Shown: positions 6,364 to 8,929 of the stretch, piece after piece | Layout: every line of letters starts with the position of its first letter | How positions within the stretch are numbered: position 1 is the stretch's first letter | DNA from: an uncultured Eubacteriales bacterium | Lineage (GTDB): Bacteria > Bacillota > Clostridia > Christensenellales > CAG-917 | NCBI GenBank assembly: GCA_900553825.1 | Contig: USEV01000022.1 | Location: 1-8,929 of the forward strand | Direction: 5' to 3' | Length of the DNA stretch: 8,929 nucleotides | Made by a program: the position numbers and the translations under genes | The notes under the pieces: model-generated | What the model was told of the DNA's origin: nothing | Seen by the model: the letters and a program-made list of their open reading frames with translations, nothing else | Databases searched by the model: none

Positions 6364-7517
6364 TATTTTTTCTTTTTCTTCTTCTTGGGGTTCTGGTAGG
6401 GTCTGGGCTGATTGGGCTTCTTCGCAACGGGTTTTGCGGGAGCGGACGCCGCGCCGTCGGTTGCGGCGGGAGCGGCTTTCGCGCCCTTGGAGGCGTTGCC
6501 CTTCTGCGCACGGAGAACGATTGCGTTCTTCTTGTCGGTGTAGATTTTGAGCAGCTTGCACTTCGTCATGCCGCGGTCGGCCATCGCCACCCAGCATTGC
6601 GCCCAGAAGGTGAAGCCCGCAAGCAACATCGCGACGCAGATGATGATTGCAAAGATCTGGTTGATCATGAGCAAGAGGAGCGGCGCCGCGGACAGGATGC
6701 CGCAAATGATCGTCATGAAGGGGTTGTTTGCGATCACGACGAGGGCGTCCTTGAAGGCGTTTTTGAGCGAAAGCCCGTAGGTGGTGAAGAGCGACATCAT
6801 CACCATGGGCACGGTGAGCAGGGGCGCACCGATGAGGAATGAGAACACCACCGCAACGACGCTGCCCGCACTTGCGGTGCCGAGCTGTTGCTGTTGCAGG
6901 TGCCAGATGAGCGCGGTGCCCATCGCGAGCGCGATGAGGATGCCGACCGTGGCGGTGATGAGGAACTTCCACCAATACTTGGCAAAGCCCATGAAGAAAG
7001 TCCTGGTGACTTTCTTGTAAAAGTCCTGGTAATACGCCCTCTTTGCGCAGTAGAAGAGCCCGGCTATGAACGGCGCGACGATGATGCCTGCGCCTGCGAG
7101 CATCATGAGGAAGGGCTGATAGACCTCCCAGTAAAGGCGCGCCGTGGCGCCGGATATGCTGTCCACCACGGGATAGGCGATGACGCCGAAGTTGTTGAAG
7201 TTGTAGCCGGAGCCCATGACATAGTTTTCGAAGAAGGGCTGCGCGACCACGAAGACCAGGATAAACACCAGCGCGGCAGGCATGAACCACAGCGAACCCT
7301 TGAGAAGGAGTGAGAAGTTCGCCTTGTAGACCGCCGCGGCCTTTTTGAATTGACCCTCGGGATATTCCCTCTTGATTCTCGCCTCCGCCATGCCGGCGAC
7401 GACGATTTTGGCAGGTTCTTCGGGTTCGACGACGACATCGGCGTCGACGAAGAGTTTGCCGAGAAGGAATTTGGGCTCTCTGCCCGAGGCTTTGCCCGTT
7501 TGATTCTGATTAGCCAT
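6363..7517 (-). CDS. Six-helix membrane protein with oligo-lysine tail, unknown function
   Basis: 384 residues. A soluble N-terminus of about 70 residues (with VVVEPEEP at 28-35) precedes six likely membrane helices at about 75-95, 134-157, 183-204, 219-242, 262-284 and 285-308. The amphipathic stretch between helices 2 and 3 (CAKRAYYQDFYKKVTRTF, 157-174) and the segment around 248-260 are loosely reminiscent of DUF624/YesL-type proteins, but I would not assign that family. The C-terminus (about 337-384) is a disordered-looking Ala/Pro/Lys linker ending in seven lysines. By the positive-inside rule this tail should be cytoplasmic, where it could meet the acidic tails of the next two gene products. 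GAGGAG lies 6 nt before the ATG at 7517. It is the first gene of the operon, transcribed from 7573-7545. The stop shares one base with the next ATG. Confidence 0.8.
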   Translation of the reverse strand: MANQNQTGKASGREPKFLLGKLFVDADVVVEPEEPAKIVVAGMAEARIKREYPEGQFKKAAAVYKANFSLLLKGSLWFMPAALVFILVFVVAQPFFENYVMGSGYNFNNFGVIAYPVVDSISGATARLYWEVYQPFLMMLAGAGIIVAPFIAGLFYCAKRAYYQDFYKKVTRTFFMGFAKYWWKFLITATVGILIALAMGTALIWHLQQQQLGTASAGSVVAVVFSFLIGAPLLTVPMVMMSLFTTYGLSLKNAFKDALVVIANNPFMTIICGILSAAPLLLLMINQIFAIIICVAMLLAGFTFWAQCWVAMADRGMTKCKLLKIYTDKKNAIVLRAQKGNASKGAKAAPAATDGAASAPAKPVAKKPNQPRPYQNPKKKKKKK

Positions 7518-7544
7518 ATTAGCTCCTCGGAGTATACTGGGGTT

Positions 7545-7573
7545 ATTTTACACTAACACACAACAAATTTCAA
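7545..7573 (-). promoter_or_regulatory. Promoter of the membrane/TPR/metal-tail operon
   Basis: On the minus strand: -35 TTGAAA (7573-7568), 17-bp spacer, -10 TAAAAT (7550-7545). Transcription would start near 7538, leaving a leader of about 20 nt with Shine-Dalgarno GAGGAG at 7529-7524. A second -10-like TATACT (7538-7533) has a poor -35. Confidence 0.75.
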
Positions 7574-7676
7574 ATAAATACAATGAACTTGGGGAAAAAA
7601 ATATCCGCACCCCGTTCCGACGCGCGGGAAGAGAGTGTGAAAAGGCAGAAAAGCGCACCGATTTTCCACTTTTTTA

Positions 7677-7705
7677 TTGACAACTCGCGCGCATATAAAT
7701 ATACT
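7677..7705 (+). promoter_or_regulatory. Promoter of the asd-dapA operon
   Basis: Perfect -35 TTGACA (7677-7682), 17-bp spacer and -10 TATACT (7700-7705, 5 of 6). Transcription would start near 7712, giving a leader of about 35 nt. It is divergent from the membrane/TPR operon promoter, about 100 bp away. The remainder of the 229-bp gap shows no gene or clear riboswitch. Confidence 0.85.
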
Positions 7706-7746
7706 TCTCCTTACAGTAGTGCGATAAGGGGCATTAAGGAGGTTAT

Positions 7747-8757
7747 ATGCGTAAATTCAACATCGCCGTAGTCGGCGCGACCGGAATGGTCGGCAACAAG
7801 TTCCTCGAAGTTCTCACCGAAAGACAGCTCCCTGTCGAGAACTACTATCTTTTCGCGTCCGCGAGAAGCGCGGGCAAACAGATTGACTTCATGGGCAAGC
7901 CCCACACCGTCATCGAACTCACCGAAGACAATGTGATGGCGCTCAAAGGCAAGGTGGATTTTGCCCTGTTCTCGGCAGGCGGCGGCACATCGGCGACATT
8001 CGCGCCCGTCTTCGTCAAAGCGGGAGCGGTGGTTGTGGACAACAGCAGCCAGTGGCGTATGTACGACGATGTCCCCCTCGTCGTCCCCGAGGTCAACCCC
8101 GAGGATGTCAAGTGGAACAAGGGCATCATCGCCAACCCCAACTGCTCCACCATACAGGCGGTCGTCGCCCTCAAACCCCTCTATGACAAGTACGGCATCA
8201 AGCGCATCGTCTATTCCACCTACCAGGCGGTTTCCGGCGCGGGCGTGCAGGGCTTCAACGACCTCAAGGACGGCGTCAACGGCGTCGCACCCAAGAAGTT
8301 CCCCCATCCCATCGCGTTCAACACTCTCCCCCACATCGATGTGTTCCTCGACAACGGCTACACCAAGGAAGAGTGGAAGATGATTGAGGAGACCAAGAAG
8401 ATTCTGCACGACAACACCCTCAAAATCACCGCGACCACGGTGCGTGTGCCCGTCTTCCACGGCCACAGCGAATCCATCAACATCGAGTTCAAGAAGCCCT
8501 GCACCAGGGAAGGCGTCATGGAGTGCCTCTCCCACTTCCCCGGGCTCGTGCTCATGGACGATGTCAAGAACAATGTCTACCCCATGCCCATTCTCGCCGA
8601 GAATCACGACGAGGTCTATGTCGGCAGGGTGAGGATCGACGACAGCGTCGAAAGCGGCGTGAACATCTGGTGCGTCGCCGACAACATCAGAAAGGGCGCG
8701 GCAACCAACGCCGTGCAGATTGTCGAACTGCTCATCAAAAACGCTTCGGAGGGTTGA
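7747..8757 (+). CDS. asd: Aspartate-semialdehyde dehydrogenase
   Basis: Reduces aspartyl phosphate to aspartate 4-semialdehyde with NADPH, the branch-point step toward lysine/diaminopimelate, threonine and methionine; cytosolic. The 336-residue protein is full length. Visible: the nucleotide-binding VVGATGMVG (8-16), SAGGGTSA (77-84), [10 protein letters not shown] (96-105), the catalytic Cys133 in NPNCST (131-135), Gln160 in TYQAVSGAG, the substrate-binding HPIAFN (187-192), and the HSES motif containing catalytic His240. AAGGAGG lies 4 nt before ATG 7747. It is followed after 1 nt by dapA, which uses the aldehyde directly. No sign of damage. Confidence 0.98.
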   Translation: MRKFNIAVVGATGMVGNKFLEVLTERQLPVENYYLFASARSAGKQIDFMGKPHTVIELTEDNVMALKGKVDFALFSAGGGTSATFAPVFVKAGAVVVDNSSQWRMYDDVPLVVPEVNPEDVKWNKGIIANPNCSTIQAVVALKPLYDKYGIKRIVYSTYQAVSGAGVQGFNDLKDGVNGVAPKKFPHPIAFNTLPHIDVFLDNGYTKEEWKMIEETKKILHDNTLKITATTVRVPVFHGHSESINIEFKKPCTREGVMECLSHFPGLVLMDDVKNNVYPMPILAENHDEVYVGRVRIDDSVESGVNIWCVADNIRKGAATNAVQIVELLIKNASEG

Positions 8758-8758
8758 T

Positions 8759-8929
8759 ATGATTTTCAAGGGTACCGCAACTGCGCTCGTCACTCCCTTC
8801 ACCCGCACGGGTGTGGATTTCGACGCGCTCGACAGAATTCTGGACGACCAGCTCGCAGGCGGCGTGGATGCGGTGGTGGTCCTCGGCACGACAGGCGAAC
8901 CCGCTACCATGACCGCGGAGGAAAAGGCC
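8759..8929 (+). CDS. dapA: 4-hydroxy-tetrahydrodipicolinate synthase, 3' end outside window
   Basis: Condenses aspartate semialdehyde with pyruvate, the first committed step of lysine/diaminopimelate synthesis; a class I aldolase-type TIM barrel. Only the first 57 residues are present (family length about 290). They carry [12 protein letters not shown] (3-14) and the LGTTGE motif (42-47) with Thr44 and Thr45 of the active site; the usual GTTGESATL appears here as GTTGEPATM. The pyruvate-binding lysine lies beyond the window. GGAGGG (8748-8753), inside the end of asd, lies 5 nt before the ATG, and only one base separates the asd stop from this start, so the two genes are co-transcribed. Confidence 0.95.
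   Translation, partial: MIFKGTATALVTPFTRTGVDFDALDRILDDQLAGGVDAVVVLGTTGEPATMTAEEKA

Noticed and set aside
4612..6399. 595-codon plus-strand open frame
   Set aside because: It is exactly antisense to the TPR gene, has no ribosome site, and its low-complexity Val/Glu/Arg translation with a Phe run (antisense of the Lys codons) is typical of a high-GC mirror frame.
6364..7290. N-terminal extension of the TPR frame to 7290
   Set aside because: The extension overlaps the well-supported membrane gene in another frame and translates to Arg/His-rich noise; the TPR-like sequence begins only after ATG 6363.
7707..7741. CTCCTTA (7707-7713) could pair with TAAGGAG (7735-7741) and mask the asd ribosome site
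   Set aside because: The predicted transcript start near 7712 would leave most of the first arm outside the RNA, so the hairpin probably does not form.
7711..8910. 399-codon minus-strand open frame
   Set aside because: Antisense to asd and dapA, both of which have intact motifs and ribosome sites; no start signal on this strand.

Overview
The window looks like a chromosomal segment from a fairly GC-rich member of the Bacillota (Clostridia-like, possibly an uncultured gut lineage). This rests on the single-chain glycyl-tRNA synthetase, a YkvI-type transporter, the asd-dapA pair, consensus Shine-Dalgarno sites of the AGGAGG kind and vegetative promoters (TTGACA/TATACT, TTGACA/TATTAT). The taxonomic placement is inference. 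No mobile element, tRNA, rRNA or CRISPR array is visible.

Layout. At the left edge (1-318, minus) is the N-terminal two-thirds of a TspO/MBR-like membrane protein. Divergent from it is a 57-residue Cys/Gly/Leu-rich peptide gene (575-748, plus), followed by two tandem hairpin terminators. The first of these also serves the convergent glyQS gene (825-2210, minus). Upstream of glyQS, on the same strand, is a small XRE-type regulator (2320-2529). Then comes a 359-bp gap with an AT-rich segment holding repeated TGTTAA words and a C-rich segment holding a decayed ~20-bp tandem repeat. A YkvI-family transporter gene follows (2889-3977, plus). A hairpin at 3977-3997 separates it from a convergent three-gene minus-strand operon (7517 to 4038): a six-helix membrane protein with an oligo-lysine tail, a TPR-like protein with an acidic tail, and a HEAT-like protein with a Cys/His/Asp metal-binding tail. 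From a shared divergent promoter region, asd (7747-8757) and the start of dapA (8759 to the edge) run rightwards.

How they work together. asd and dapA are consecutive steps of the lysine/diaminopimelate pathway and form a tight operon. glyQS charges tRNA-Gly from its own promoter with a very short leader and no T-box. The three-gene minus operon is the best candidate for an undescribed system: overlapping reading frames, one promoter, one terminator and complementary charged tails suggest a membrane-anchored protein complex, but no function can be assigned from sequence.

The most unusual regulatory observation is that two unrelated membrane-protein genes (TspO-like and YkvI-like) both lack a Shine-Dalgarno site and both carry an exact TATAAT hexamer ending 5 nt before the start codon, with the TAA inside the hexamer acting as an in-frame stop. 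That is the geometry expected of leaderless mRNAs. The other genes, apart from the XRE gene and the coupled TPR gene, have good Shine-Dalgarno sites.
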